DNA from: Rhodospirillaceae bacterium UBA1479
Lineage (GTDB): Bacteria > Pseudomonadota > Alphaproteobacteria > Rhodospirillales > Casp-alpha2
Direction: 5' to 3'
Assembly (NCBI GenBank): GCA_002325375.1
Contig: DCRZ01000009.1
Span: 158,156 to 222,155 of the forward strand
Length of the DNA: 64,000 nucleotides
Shown here piece by piece: positions 1-7,989 of this stretch; the stretch's first letter is position 1; each line of letters starts with the position of its first letter. The translations under genes were made by a program, and so were the position numbers. The notes beneath the pieces are model-generated. The model made no database searches. It was not told where the DNA came from and was given only the letters and a program-made list of their open reading frames with translations.

Positions 1-2
1 TC

Positions 3-566
3 CGTGAAACGTGGATGGCTTCAAGTGGTGGTGGCGACATGGGGCCGACGGTTGAAGTTGATGAAACCTTCGTCGGTGGCCGTGAACGCAACAAGCATTC
101 CAATAAGAAGCTGCGGGCCGGTCGTGGTGCCGTTGGCAAACAGCCGGTTATCGGCATCATGGAACGTGGCGGTAGGGTTGTTGCTGGCCCGATCCCGTCA
201 ACAGACGGCCCCACCCTTAAGGGCGCTATCCGATACCACGTGGCCCCCGGCTCGACGGTCTACACGGACAACCATGCGGGCTACCGTGGGATGCACGGAT
301 ATAATCACACTTCAGTCAATCACGGCGTCGGCGAATATGTCCGCGAACAGGCCCACACGAACGGCATCGAAAGTTTCTGGGCCCTGTTGAAGCGCGGATA
401 CTACGGCATCTACCACTACATGAGCGTGAAGCACCTGCATCGCTACGTGAACGAATTTTCGTTCCGCCACAACACCTCCAAAGTTGATACCATTGACTTC
501 ATCGGTATGACTGCCGCCCGAATGGTCGGTCATCGCTTGACTTACAAGGATCTGATTAATGGCTGA
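3..566 (+). CDS. IS1595-type transposase, 5'-truncated by window edge
   Basis: This is the C-terminal DDE catalytic part of an IS1595-family (ISXO2-like) transposase, which cuts and rejoins DNA to move its element. The reading frame is open to the left edge, so the zinc-ribbon N-terminus lies outside the window. The first catalytic Asp is in VEVDETFVGG (nt 60-62), the second in VYTDNHAGY (nt 267-269), and the acidic residue of NGIESFWALLKRG (nt 369-371) follows, so the visible active site looks intact. The stop overlaps the next gene by 8 bases (ATGGCTGA), which suggests translational coupling with a passenger gene. Terminal inverted repeats could not be checked because the left end is missing. 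Confidence 0.88.
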   Translation, partial: RETWMASSGGGDMGPTVEVDETFVGGRERNKHSNKKLRAGRGAVGKQPVIGIMERGGRVVAGPIPSTDGPTLKGAIRYHVAPGSTVYTDNHAGYRGMHGYNHTSVNHGVGEYVREQAHTNGIESFWALLKRGYYGIYHYMSVKHLHRYVNEFSFRHNTSKVDTIDFIGMTAARMVGHRLTYKDLING

Positions 567-1668
567 GACGCCAAAGAACATTGAACCGATCAATGCGCCC
601 TTTGAGGCCGTTGTAGAAAATCTCGTTCGCCCCCCTCAATCTCCGGCTTCGAGCGAAGCGACCAAAGATCCCCGACCAAGTTCGGAATTTGAGGTAGTTG
701 ATTATTCAGCTTCTGATGATGTGGAGCCGATTGGGTTTCGCCTTGACCCAGACACGGAGAGCATTTGGGCGACACAGGCGCAGATTGCGGAATTATTCGC
801 AACGGACAGATCAAATGTCACTAAACACCTGAGCAACATCTTCTCAGAGGGCGAATTAGATGAAGAAGGCAATGTGCAAAAACTTCACATTGCTCAATCT
901 TCAAAGCCAGTCGCCATCTACAGTATTGATGCCGTAATTTCCGTTGGATACCGGGTTAATTCCAAGGCAGCAACCAAATTTCGCCAATGGGCCACGCGGA
1001 CAATCACCGCCTTCATTGAGCAGGGCTACGTCATCAATGAAAAGGTGCTCCGCGAGTCCCCAGAAAAACTCAACGAACTCGCGTCAAAACTTCGAGCCCT
1101 TCGCGCTGAAGAAAAGCAGGTCTACGCCAAGGTTCGAGAATGCTTCAAAATAAGTTCGTCGGACTATGATCCATCAGCCAAAACGGTAAAAACCTTCTTT
1201 GCCCTGCTGCAAGATAAGTTTCACCACGCAGTAACGGGCCAGACCGGCTCGAAATTGATCATGGATCGCGCCGACCACAGGGAAGATCACATGGGTGTCG
1301 TTCACTTCAAAGGCGATGAACCAACCCTGAAGGAGGCGACAACAGGAAAAAATTATCTTCGGTCAGATGAGTTGTATCGGCTGCACCTTCTCTCCGAGCA
1401 ATTCCTTCTTTATGCAGAGTCTACGGCCTTAGCTGGCCGTAAAATGACAATGAAATCGCTGCATGAGCAGTTGGACCGCTTACTACAACTCAATGACTAC
1501 CCAGTTTTCGAAGGTTGGAAAGATTACTTGCGGGACGAGGCCGAGCGTCATGCTCGCGCGGAAATGACGCTCTACAAAAAACGCAAAAAGATCGAAAGTC
1601 TTGGAATCGAATACGATGAAGAGGCTCTCGCGGCTGGCGAATACGACGACCTTCTGATTGAAGGCTAG
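559..1668 (+). CDS. RhuM-family protein (virulence RhuM)
   Basis: I recognise the RhuM family from the N-terminal region (about residues 55-160), with QIAELFATDRSNVTKHLSNI, a later GYRVNSKAATKFRQWA segment and EQGYVINEKVL. The first of these resembles a DNA-binding helix-turn-helix. The family is common on phages and mobile elements. Its biochemical role is not firmly established; the name comes from a Salmonella pathogenicity-island gene. The C-terminal half is charged and helical, ending in an acidic tail. The gene begins inside the transposase stop region and is less GC-rich than the chromosomal genes around it, both signs of a mobile-element passenger. It converges on the membrane-protein gene, with 18 bases between the stops. 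Confidence 0.82.
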   Translation: MAETPKNIEPINAPFEAVVENLVRPPQSPASSEATKDPRPSSEFEVVDYSASDDVEPIGFRLDPDTESIWATQAQIAELFATDRSNVTKHLSNIFSEGELDEEGNVQKLHIAQSSKPVAIYSIDAVISVGYRVNSKAATKFRQWATRTITAFIEQGYVINEKVLRESPEKLNELASKLRALRAEEKQVYAKVRECFKISSSDYDPSAKTVKTFFALLQDKFHHAVTGQTGSKLIMDRADHREDHMGVVHFKGDEPTLKEATTGKNYLRSDELYRLHLLSEQFLLYAESTALAGRKMTMKSLHEQLDRLLQLNDYPVFEGWKDYLRDEAERHARAEMTLYKKRKKIESLGIEYDEEALAAGEYDDLLIEG

Positions 1669-1686
1669 GTCCGACGATTGATTGGG

Positions 1687-2148
1687 CTAGTCGTGATTCC
1701 GTCGCGCCCCAACGAATATCCCCGTCAAGACCATGCCGACTAGACCGATAACCGTGGTAGCAGTGCTTCCGACGAGAAACTTGAGTGCACTCTCCGGTAG
1801 TTCAAAGGGGCATCCTGTAAATCCGTGCAAGACAAGCAACAGCGCGACCACACCGCAATAGACGCACATAAAGATAAAAGCCCTTTTTGCATAGGGCTCG
1901 ATTAATTCATCTAATATCTCAATGGTCCGAACGCGTTTTTTGGTTTGATCCAGTTCCGCTTGAAGCGCGTCCTTTTCTTCGCCGACGCGCGCCAAAGCAC
2001 CCCGAAGATCATCATCACTGACCAGAGTATCTCCCTGCACCGCATCCGTATCATCGGGCGCGCTGTCAATATCATCGACCGTGATCGGTGAGTTATTGGG
2101 AGGCTCGGCCTGCAAGTGCCAACTCAGTAAAATGTTGCTGAATATCAT
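1687..2148 (-). CDS. Small two-TM coiled-coil protein, candidate toxin of Panacea pair
   Basis: I do not recognise a named family. The 153-residue product has an acidic N-terminus, a likely coiled coil (about residues 48-80, DLRGALARVGEEKDALQAEL), then two hydrophobic helices at about 90-110 (AFIFMCVYCGVVALLLVL) and 122-148 (STATTVIGLVGMVLTGIFVG). Its ATG lies 56 bases inside the 3' end of the Panacea gene, so the two should be translationally coupled. Panacea antitoxins are known to pair with membrane-acting toxins among others, so a membrane-depolarising toxin is a reasonable inference, not a demonstration. No strong ribosome site is visible before the ATG, and a later start is possible. 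Confidence 0.6.
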   Translation of the reverse strand: MIFSNILLSWHLQAEPPNNSPITVDDIDSAPDDTDAVQGDTLVSDDDLRGALARVGEEKDALQAELDQTKKRVRTIEILDELIEPYAKRAFIFMCVYCGVVALLLVLHGFTGCPFELPESALKFLVGSTATTVIGLVGMVLTGIFVGARRNHD

Positions 2149-2572
2149 CGTTCAGCAATGCCGCATTCCTGCCACGACCGAAGTAAGCGTTACTCCAGGG
2201 TGTGCCCTCTTGGTGCGTCATATTGGAAAGTTGGTTGCCAGTATAGCTACCATACCGTTTCCAGACATGATCAATTACAGCCCTCTCCTCGTCAGATAGG
2301 GCGGCTTCAAGAGGCTGACCTTCTCGCCTTTCCAAAAGGCCACTTTTCCCGCTGCGCCCAAAATCACGGTAGTGATTCCAGATTCTTCGAAACACAGGTC
2401 CGCCATCCCATGCTTCAGCCCGGTCGCCAACGAGGGGGGTGCTATTAACTGCTAAATTCCAGCCATGCGCCATGTAGACAAGTTTTTGCAGCCACATCTG
2501 GTTGATGGGCTGGCTGCCTGAAAGCTTTATAAATTCGTTGGCGATGGCGCGAGAATCATGGTTTGGCATCAT
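2093..2572 (-). CDS. Panacea-domain (DUF4065/SocA-like) protein, candidate antitoxin
   Basis: This matches the Panacea domain typified by Caulobacter SocA: RAIANEFIKLSG at the start, then LQKLVYMAHGWNLAV, EAWDGGPVFRRIW, YGSYTGNQLSNMTHQEG and PW. Members neutralise diverse toxins; SocA itself is a ClpXP adaptor for its toxin. A GGGAG ribosome site sits just before two adjacent ATGs (2572 and 2569), so either is preferred over the upstream ATG at 2590, which would bury that site in coding sequence. The domain aligns with the protein at 43510-44028, but the partner genes of the two are unrelated. Antitoxin function is inferred from family and arrangement. Confidence 0.85.
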   Translation of the reverse strand: MMPNHDSRAIANEFIKLSGSQPINQMWLQKLVYMAHGWNLAVNSTPLVGDRAEAWDGGPVFRRIWNHYRDFGRSGKSGLLERREGQPLEAALSDEERAVIDHVWKRYGSYTGNQLSNMTHQEGTPWSNAYFGRGRNAALLNDDIQQHFTELALAGRASQ

Positions 2573-2640
2573 ACTTCTCCCTATCCCCATATAGAGTCAA
2601 TGTGACCTAGACGCAAGAATTGCTCGGGAATGATGGCTAG

Positions 2641-3873
2641 TTAAATATATAGGCCCCAAAAATTTGCCGTATTGAACGACAAACCAGCCTGCTGCTGCAG
2701 GATTTGGAGAACTTCCGGCGGCAGGTCCTGGATCGTCTTGGGCGGCGGTGCCAGCCCGGTATCAATGATGTCTTTGAACGCGTTGAGCCGGATGGCATCG
2801 ATTTGCTGCTGGGCGAGCCCTTCGGCGATCGCCTGATCAAGCTGCGCCAGTTTGTTGGCCAAAGACTCCATCGCGTCCTGGTTCGCGGGCGGCGTGTCGG
2901 CACCCTGCTGACCCGGCACCAGACTGTCGTCGCCACCTGACGGTGACGGCGGCAAATAGCGGAGAACACCGCCGTATTGCTGCTGAATTTGCTGCGCCGT
3001 GATGATGATCGGCGGCGGCGGGGCCAAATTGATGGAGGCGATGGAGACTGTGGCACCGACCTGGTTGAGGACGACCGTCCCGGCGTTGTTGGAGATCACC
3101 ACTTCGCCGACGAACTGGCCTTCGGGCAGGATCGTGAAGTTGCTCTGCTCGCCCTCGGGCGCGGCCTTGCCGGCCAGGGCCGTGCCGCGAATCCCGATGG
3201 TCGCCGTCGGCGTGTTGATGAGCATGTTGTCCGGGCCGGTCTTGGCGATCTGGCCCGAGATGAAGGAAAACGCCCCCTGCACGATCGACGCGCCGAAGGT
3301 GCCGGCCTGGGCCTGCGGGTCGTAGACCATTTCGTCCAGGACCATGCGGCCGTTGTCGGCGAGGGAGAAGGTTGATTCGTCGGCGAATTCCATGCCGACG
3401 GCGCCCAGCGGCCCGGTTTCGATGACGTCGCCCTGATAGACCGGGTCGCCGACCTTGAGAATGGCCTTGGTGCCGTCCGCGTGGGTCGCCTCGACCTTGC
3501 CAGAGACGGTGACGATCTTGCCGATCGGCTCAGCCGCACCGGCGGGACCCGCCTGGGCCTCGACGCCGGGGGCGGCGGGACCGGCCAGTTTGACCGCAAG
3601 GGGACCGTTGATGACGGCCCCATCCGGGGTCACCAGATCGGGGGGATCGGCGAACTTGAAGAAGCTTTTGATGAGAACCTTGGAGCCGTCCTGACCGACC
3701 AGCAGCAGATCAGGCCCCTGGCGCACGAACTGCGCCTGGAGAATCCAGCCGCCGTCAGGCACATGGACCTGTTCGGCGCCTGCCGCATCAAGGACGAACG
3801 AATTGGCGCTGCTCCAATCTTGCGGTTCTGCGCCTTTGTCGTCCGTGCCGGGAATAAATTGGTTTGTGGCCAC
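2641..3873 (-). CDS. FecR-domain protein
   Basis: The 410-residue protein carries a FecR domain at about residues 115-260 (GKIVTVSGKVEATHADG, VYQGDVIETGPLGAVGMEF, NTPTATIGIRGTALAG). An N-terminal region of about 110 residues precedes it. After the domain come a proline stretch and a long Gln-rich tail ending NFWGLYI. No signal peptide or transmembrane helix is evident, so this is not a classic FecR sigma-factor regulator. FecR-like domains of this sort often accompany large secreted RTX or adhesin proteins in alphaproteobacteria. The upstream gene in the same direction is a TolC-type channel, which fits a type I secretion setting, but no transporter or giant adhesin lies in the window. Confidence 0.8.
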   Translation of the reverse strand: MATNQFIPGTDDKGAEPQDWSSANSFVLDAAGAEQVHVPDGGWILQAQFVRQGPDLLLVGQDGSKVLIKSFFKFADPPDLVTPDGAVINGPLAVKLAGPAAPGVEAQAGPAGAAEPIGKIVTVSGKVEATHADGTKAILKVGDPVYQGDVIETGPLGAVGMEFADESTFSLADNGRMVLDEMVYDPQAQAGTFGASIVQGAFSFISGQIAKTGPDNMLINTPTATIGIRGTALAGKAAPEGEQSNFTILPEGQFVGEVVISNNAGTVVLNQVGATVSIASINLAPPPPIIITAQQIQQQYGGVLRYLPPSPSGGDDSLVPGQQGADTPPANQDAMESLANKLAQLDQAIAEGLAQQQIDAIRLNAFKDIIDTGLAPPPKTIQDLPPEVLQILQQQAGLSFNTANFWGLYI

Positions 3874-4183
3874 CCCTTAAGTGCTCGCTCTTCTGTGCGC
3901 ACGGCAGCACCTATTGGTCGCCGCCGAAGCAAACCCTCCTAATTCCCTCAGATTGAGCACTGACTGTATGACCCGTCGGTGCGCGATCTTGGTGTCTCGT
4001 TCGCCGGGTCTCAGGACTGTAGGCATTCAACATTACACCAACGTGAACGATCCGCCCACGCCGATACGATATAGTATGTATAAAATTATCGTAAAATCGA
4101 CGGAAAAAATGTGACCGTTGACCACATGGCGGATAAATCGCCCTGAATCCGATTTGGTTGGGAAAACAATGATAAACGGGAGG
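3874..4183. other. AT-rich intergenic region upstream of FecR gene
   Basis: There is no convincing gene here. The stretch at about 4060-4130 is strikingly AT-rich for this genome and probably contains the promoter for the minus-strand FecR-domain gene. I could not assign -35 and -10 boxes with good spacing. The 3' end of the TolC-family gene bounds it on the right; no clear terminator hairpin is visible. Confidence 0.4.
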
Positions 4184-5521
4184 CTACTTCGCCTCGACCG
4201 CCGACACTTCCAGGCGGCCCATCGCGTTCAGCAGACGAAAGGCCGCCTGCACGATTGAGACCTCCGTCAGGACGGAATCGCTCTGTGCGTTGATCAGGCG
4301 GGTTTCCCCGGACAGCACATCAAGCAGCGAACGGCGGCCCGCTTCACGCTCTTCGCGGGCCAGTTCAAGAAACTTGGCGGCGATTTCGACCTGCGCGGTG
4401 CGGACCTCGTGGTTTTGCCGCGCGGTCTCCAGATCCGCCCAGGCGAGGCGGATGGTCTCTTCGATCGTGCGCTGGGTGTCCGCGGCGCGATCGATCGAGG
4501 CTTTATAATCGCTGCTGGAGGCGCTGACGGAATCAAGCGCGGTAAAGCCCAGGTTGAAGGGAAAGTTGAGTTCGACCTTGGCGGCCTGGGCATTGCGCTG
4601 GCCGATGGTGCCGTCCAGGTTCCGCTCGTGGCTGGTTTCGACGACCGCGTTCAGTTCGGGAAAGAACAGATCCTGACGGGTCCGCGTCACGCTATCCTTG
4701 GCGATGTCGGAGGCAAGCCGCGCGTTGCGTAGCTGGAAGTTTTCCTTGAGCCCGATTTCGATGGCTTCCTCAAGGGTCCTGGGCATCAGGACTTCGGGCA
4801 CGGGCGGAAGCCTGAATTCATTGACCCCCTTTGGCATGTCGCGGTACAGCGCGTGATAGCGCGACAGGGCGTTGCGCAGGGTGCCCTCGGCGACCACGCG
4901 GCGGGACTGGGCTTCGGCCAGCTCGGTCTTGGCCTGCAGAACGTCGGTCGAAAATCCGGCGCCGCCGGCGACCCGGGCGTCTTCAAGTTCCGTCTGTTTC
5001 TTGATGTTGTCTTCAGATTGCCGCGACAGGGTAAGGCGCCGGTTCGCGCTGTAGACCTGGATGTAGGCGACAATGCCCTCGAGAACCAGGTCCTGGCGTA
5101 CCTGGTTCAGGTTGATCGCCGCCGATTCCCGGTTCTTGCGGGAAATATCGATGTCCGTGTCGGTCTTGCCGAAATCCCACAGCAACTGAGTGACGCTGAG
5201 CGACGTCTCGTTGAATTTTTTGGTGGTGTCCTGGGTGCCGGGATTGGCGCGCTTCTGAAAGCCGTTGTTGATATCGATTTCCAGTTCGGGGAACCAGGCG
5301 CCGCGGGTTTCGCGGATGCGGCTGGTCGCGGCGTTCAGCGAATTCTTGGCGGCGTTGATCCGGTCGTGGTTCTCGATCAGGTCGAGCAGAGCGTCAGGCA
5401 AAGACTGGGCCCGCGCGCCGGCACTCCATGCCGACACGCCGAAGATCACCGCAAATGTGAACCCCGCCTTGAGAAGGCTGTGCAACGTCTTTCCCCGAGT
5501 GCCTTCGCCATATTTCGGCAT
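4184..5521 (-). CDS. TolC-family outer membrane channel protein
   Basis: This is an outer membrane efflux/secretion channel of the TolC type, the exit duct for type I secretion or RND pumps. A signal peptide is visible (SLLKAGFTFAVIFGVSAWSA then GARA), followed by two OEP repeats with the usual helical coiled-coil pattern, for example SLSVTQLLWDFGKTDTDI and REEREAGRRSLLDVLSGETR, the second being a hallmark of TolC helices. Length (about 445 residues) is normal. I prefer the ATG at 5521 to the one at 5533 because it gives a typical basic N-terminus; neither has a strong ribosome site. It lies upstream of the FecR-domain gene on the same strand, with a 310-base gap. Confidence 0.92.
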   Translation of the reverse strand: MPKYGEGTRGKTLHSLLKAGFTFAVIFGVSAWSAGARAQSLPDALLDLIENHDRINAAKNSLNAATSRIRETRGAWFPELEIDINNGFQKRANPGTQDTTKKFNETSLSVTQLLWDFGKTDTDIDISRKNRESAAINLNQVRQDLVLEGIVAYIQVYSANRRLTLSRQSEDNIKKQTELEDARVAGGAGFSTDVLQAKTELAEAQSRRVVAEGTLRNALSRYHALYRDMPKGVNEFRLPPVPEVLMPRTLEEAIEIGLKENFQLRNARLASDIAKDSVTRTRQDLFFPELNAVVETSHERNLDGTIGQRNAQAAKVELNFPFNLGFTALDSVSASSSDYKASIDRAADTQRTIEETIRLAWADLETARQNHEVRTAQVEIAAKFLELAREEREAGRRSLLDVLSGETRLINAQSDSVLTEVSIVQAAFRLLNAMGRLEVSAVEAK

Positions 5522-5560
5522 AAACTTGCACACTCGGGGGACAATTGGAACATCTTATCG

Positions 5561-5576
5561 GGCGGGCCGAAGCCTG
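5561..5576. repeat. GGCGGGCCGAAGCCTG dispersed motif
   Basis: This 16-base sequence in the gap upstream of the TolC gene is found identically at 26047-26062 and with one change at 26009-26024. It contains a short self-complementary GGC/GCC core around CGAA. It may be a small dispersed intergenic repeat. Confidence 0.4.
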
Positions 5577-5815
5577 TTTCAGGCGCCGCGACTGTTTTTT
5601 CGATTCATGTAAGCTTTTGAAAAGCTTCCGGAAATCATGTGGGTCCTCAATCGGCAATATTCGCACCGTAGATGACCGGCCTGTCCTGCCGCCGACCTCC
5701 CGGTCCCGTGGCCGGGGTCGTGCGATTCGCCATCCCAACGGCGGCGCCAACCGGGTAAGGTTTGAACAAAGGCGCCCTGCGCGAGACCGCGCTAAAGATC
5801 GCCGAGGGAGGAATC

Positions 5816-6973
5816 ATGAGCAATAATCTTTCGAAAACCGAGGATGACCTTGTTGCCGCTGCGGCCGAGTTCGCGGCCCGCGAGGTGCGGCCCCATGCGG
5901 CCGGGTGGGAAAAGGCACGGGCATTACCCGCCGAGATGTTCGAGCGAGCGGCGGCCGCCGGACTGACCTCGGCAATTCTGCCGCGCGAGGTTGGCGGCGG
6001 CGGCGTCGGGATGCTCTGCGCCGCGCGCATGGCTGAGGTTCTGGCGGCGGCCGACTTCGGCTTTGCCTTCGCGCTCAAGGTTCATGCCAATGCGGCCAAC
6101 GCCGTGGCCCGGCGCGGCACCGACGAACAGCGCCACCGCCTGCTGCCCGGCATGATCGACGGACGGCGCATCGGCGCGTTCTGCTTGACCGAACCGGCGG
6201 TCGGCAGCGACGCGACCGCGATCACCTGCGCCGCCGCCAAAGAAACGGGCGGCTGGGTGGTGACCGGCGAGAAGGCCTGGGTGACCAACGGCGTCAACAC
6301 GGACGTCATGAGCGTCTATGTCCAGACCGACACGCAAGCAGGGTGGCGCGGCATCGCCAACGTCCTGGTCGAGGGCGACTTTCCCGGGCTGTCCCGCGCC
6401 GCCCCCTATGATCTTCTCGGCGGGCATGCGGCGGGGCTCTGTGGTCTGACCTTCGAAAACTGCCGGGTTCCGGACACCAACCTGCTGATCGCGCCCGGCG
6501 AGGGATTCAAGGCGGCCATGGCCGGCATCAACATGGCGCGGATGTTCGTCGCCGCGCTGTGTTGCGGGATGTTGGCCGAATGCCTGGACCGGGCCTTAGC
6601 CTATGGGGCGCAGCGCATGGCCTTCGGGCGGCCGATCCTGGCCAATCAGGGTTTGCAATGGGAACTGGCCGATGTGGCCACGGACCTGGAAGCCTGTCGC
6701 CGCCTGACCGAGCACGCGGCCCGCACGTTGGACGCCGGTGAGGCCGGCATCGCGGAATGTGCGCATGCCAAGAAATTCGCGACCCGGGCCGCCGTACGGG
6801 GCATTTCCGCCTGCATGCAGGCCATGGGGGCGGCCGGGCTACGCGCCGAAGAGCCCTTCGGCCGCCACTTCGCAGCGGCGAAGATGTGCGAATTCCTGGA
6901 CGGCACGACGGAAATTCAGAACATGGTGATTTCCCGCAGCCTGCTGCGACCCTACGGGCTTGACGCGTCCTAG
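5816..6973 (+). CDS. Acyl-CoA dehydrogenase family protein
   Basis: A 385-residue flavoprotein of the acyl-CoA dehydrogenase family, which desaturates acyl-CoA thioesters and passes electrons to ETF. The standard three-part fold can be followed: helical N-domain, a beta domain with CLTEPAVGSDATAI and EKAWVTNG, and a helical C-domain with AYGAQRMAFGRPILANQ and FLDGTTEIQNMVISR. At the position where medium- and short-chain enzymes have the catalytic Glu (YEGT), this protein has Asp (LDGT, residue 362), so its substrate or mechanism may differ. A GAGGGAGG ribosome site precedes the ATG at 5816. It stands alone, converging on the cyclase gene, so the substrate cannot be inferred from neighbours. 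Confidence 0.9.
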   Translation: MSNNLSKTEDDLVAAAAEFAAREVRPHAAGWEKARALPAEMFERAAAAGLTSAILPREVGGGGVGMLCAARMAEVLAAADFGFAFALKVHANAANAVARRGTDEQRHRLLPGMIDGRRIGAFCLTEPAVGSDATAITCAAAKETGGWVVTGEKAWVTNGVNTDVMSVYVQTDTQAGWRGIANVLVEGDFPGLSRAAPYDLLGGHAAGLCGLTFENCRVPDTNLLIAPGEGFKAAMAGINMARMFVAALCCGMLAECLDRALAYGAQRMAFGRPILANQGLQWELADVATDLEACRRLTEHAARTLDAGEAGIAECAHAKKFATRAAVRGISACMQAMGAAGLRAEEPFGRHFAAAKMCEFLDGTTEIQNMVISRSLLRPYGLDAS

Positions 6974-6990
6974 GCCCGGCCAGTCCGGCG

Positions 6991-7953
6991 TCACATGTTT
7001 TCGTAGGCGACGGTTCTATTGCGCCCGCTGCCCTTGGCTTTGTAAAGCGCTTCGTCGGCCCGTTTCAGGGCCCCCTCGATGGTGTCGCTCGGGTCCCTGA
7101 CCGTGGTTACGCCGATACTGACCGTCACGGTCAGGGTTCCGGAATCGATGGGGATGGCAAGCTCGCTAAGATATTCCCGCAGTCTCTCGACCGTCAGCAT
7201 GGCGCCTTGCGGGTCCGTTTCCGGCAGGATCAGGGCGAATTCCTCACCGCCCATGCGACCGACGATATCAACGTTCCGCAGCCGGTCGACGCAGGCTTCC
7301 GCCAGGGCCCGGAGCACATTGTCCCCGGCGTCGTGGCCATGGGTGTCGTTCACCGACTTGAAGTGATCGACATCCATCATTGCCATGCCGAAACTGCGGC
7401 CGCTGCGTCTGACGCGGGCGACCTCGGCCTCGCCCAATTCCATGAACCGCCGCCGGTTCCACACGCCGGTGAGAAAGTCCGTGGTGGCAAGCCGGGTCAG
7501 TTCCGCGTTGGCGGCCTTGAGGTCCCGGTGCGCCTTCTGCAGGGCAAGGTGATTGCGGATGCGGGCCAGCACGATCAGGGGTGAATAGGGCTTGAGGATG
7601 TAGTCGATGGCGCCGAGCGACAATCCCTTTTCCTGGTCATTGTCTTCGGTCCGGCCGGTGACGAAGACGATGGGGATGTCGCGGGTCCGGATATCCGATT
7701 TCAAGCGGCGGCAGACTTCGTAGCCATCCATACCGGGCATACTGACATCCAGCAGGATCAGATCGGGAAGGTCGGATTCCGCGAGGGCGATTGCCTGCAC
7801 GCCGTCGGTCGCGCTGATGATCTCGCCTTCCTCGGCCAGGAGGTTGGAAAGAATCATCAGGTTCGTTTCCGCATCATCGACGATGAGTATCTTCTGGCGC
7901 TGTCGGTCCAGGCTGCCGCGGGACAAAATATCGCTTCTCTCAATTCCCGTCAT
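6991..7953 (-). CDS. Response regulator-diguanylate cyclase (REC-GGDEF)
   Basis: A cytoplasmic two-domain protein expected to make cyclic di-GMP from GTP under phosphorelay control. The receiver domain spans about residues 20-140, with the phosphoacceptor Asp in LILLDVSMPGMDG and the conserved Lys in ILKPYSP. The GGDEF domain follows (about 160-318) with signature GGEEF in GRMGGEEFALILPE, an accepted active variant, and a preceding DVDHFKSVNDTHGH. It lies 36 bases downstream of the large hybrid kinase on the same strand, so the two probably form one signalling operon with the kinase as a likely phosphodonor. No canonical RxxD inhibitory site was identified with certainty. Confidence 0.93.
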   Translation of the reverse strand: MTGIERSDILSRGSLDRQRQKILIVDDAETNLMILSNLLAEEGEIISATDGVQAIALAESDLPDLILLDVSMPGMDGYEVCRRLKSDIRTRDIPIVFVTGRTEDNDQEKGLSLGAIDYILKPYSPLIVLARIRNHLALQKAHRDLKAANAELTRLATTDFLTGVWNRRRFMELGEAEVARVRRSGRSFGMAMMDVDHFKSVNDTHGHDAGDNVLRALAEACVDRLRNVDIVGRMGGEEFALILPETDPQGAMLTVERLREYLSELAIPIDSGTLTVTVSIGVTTVRDPSDTIEGALKRADEALYKAKGSGRNRTVAYENM

Positions 7954-7989
7954 CGCGCCGTCCTTTCCGTCGTACCGTCGGTCCGAATG

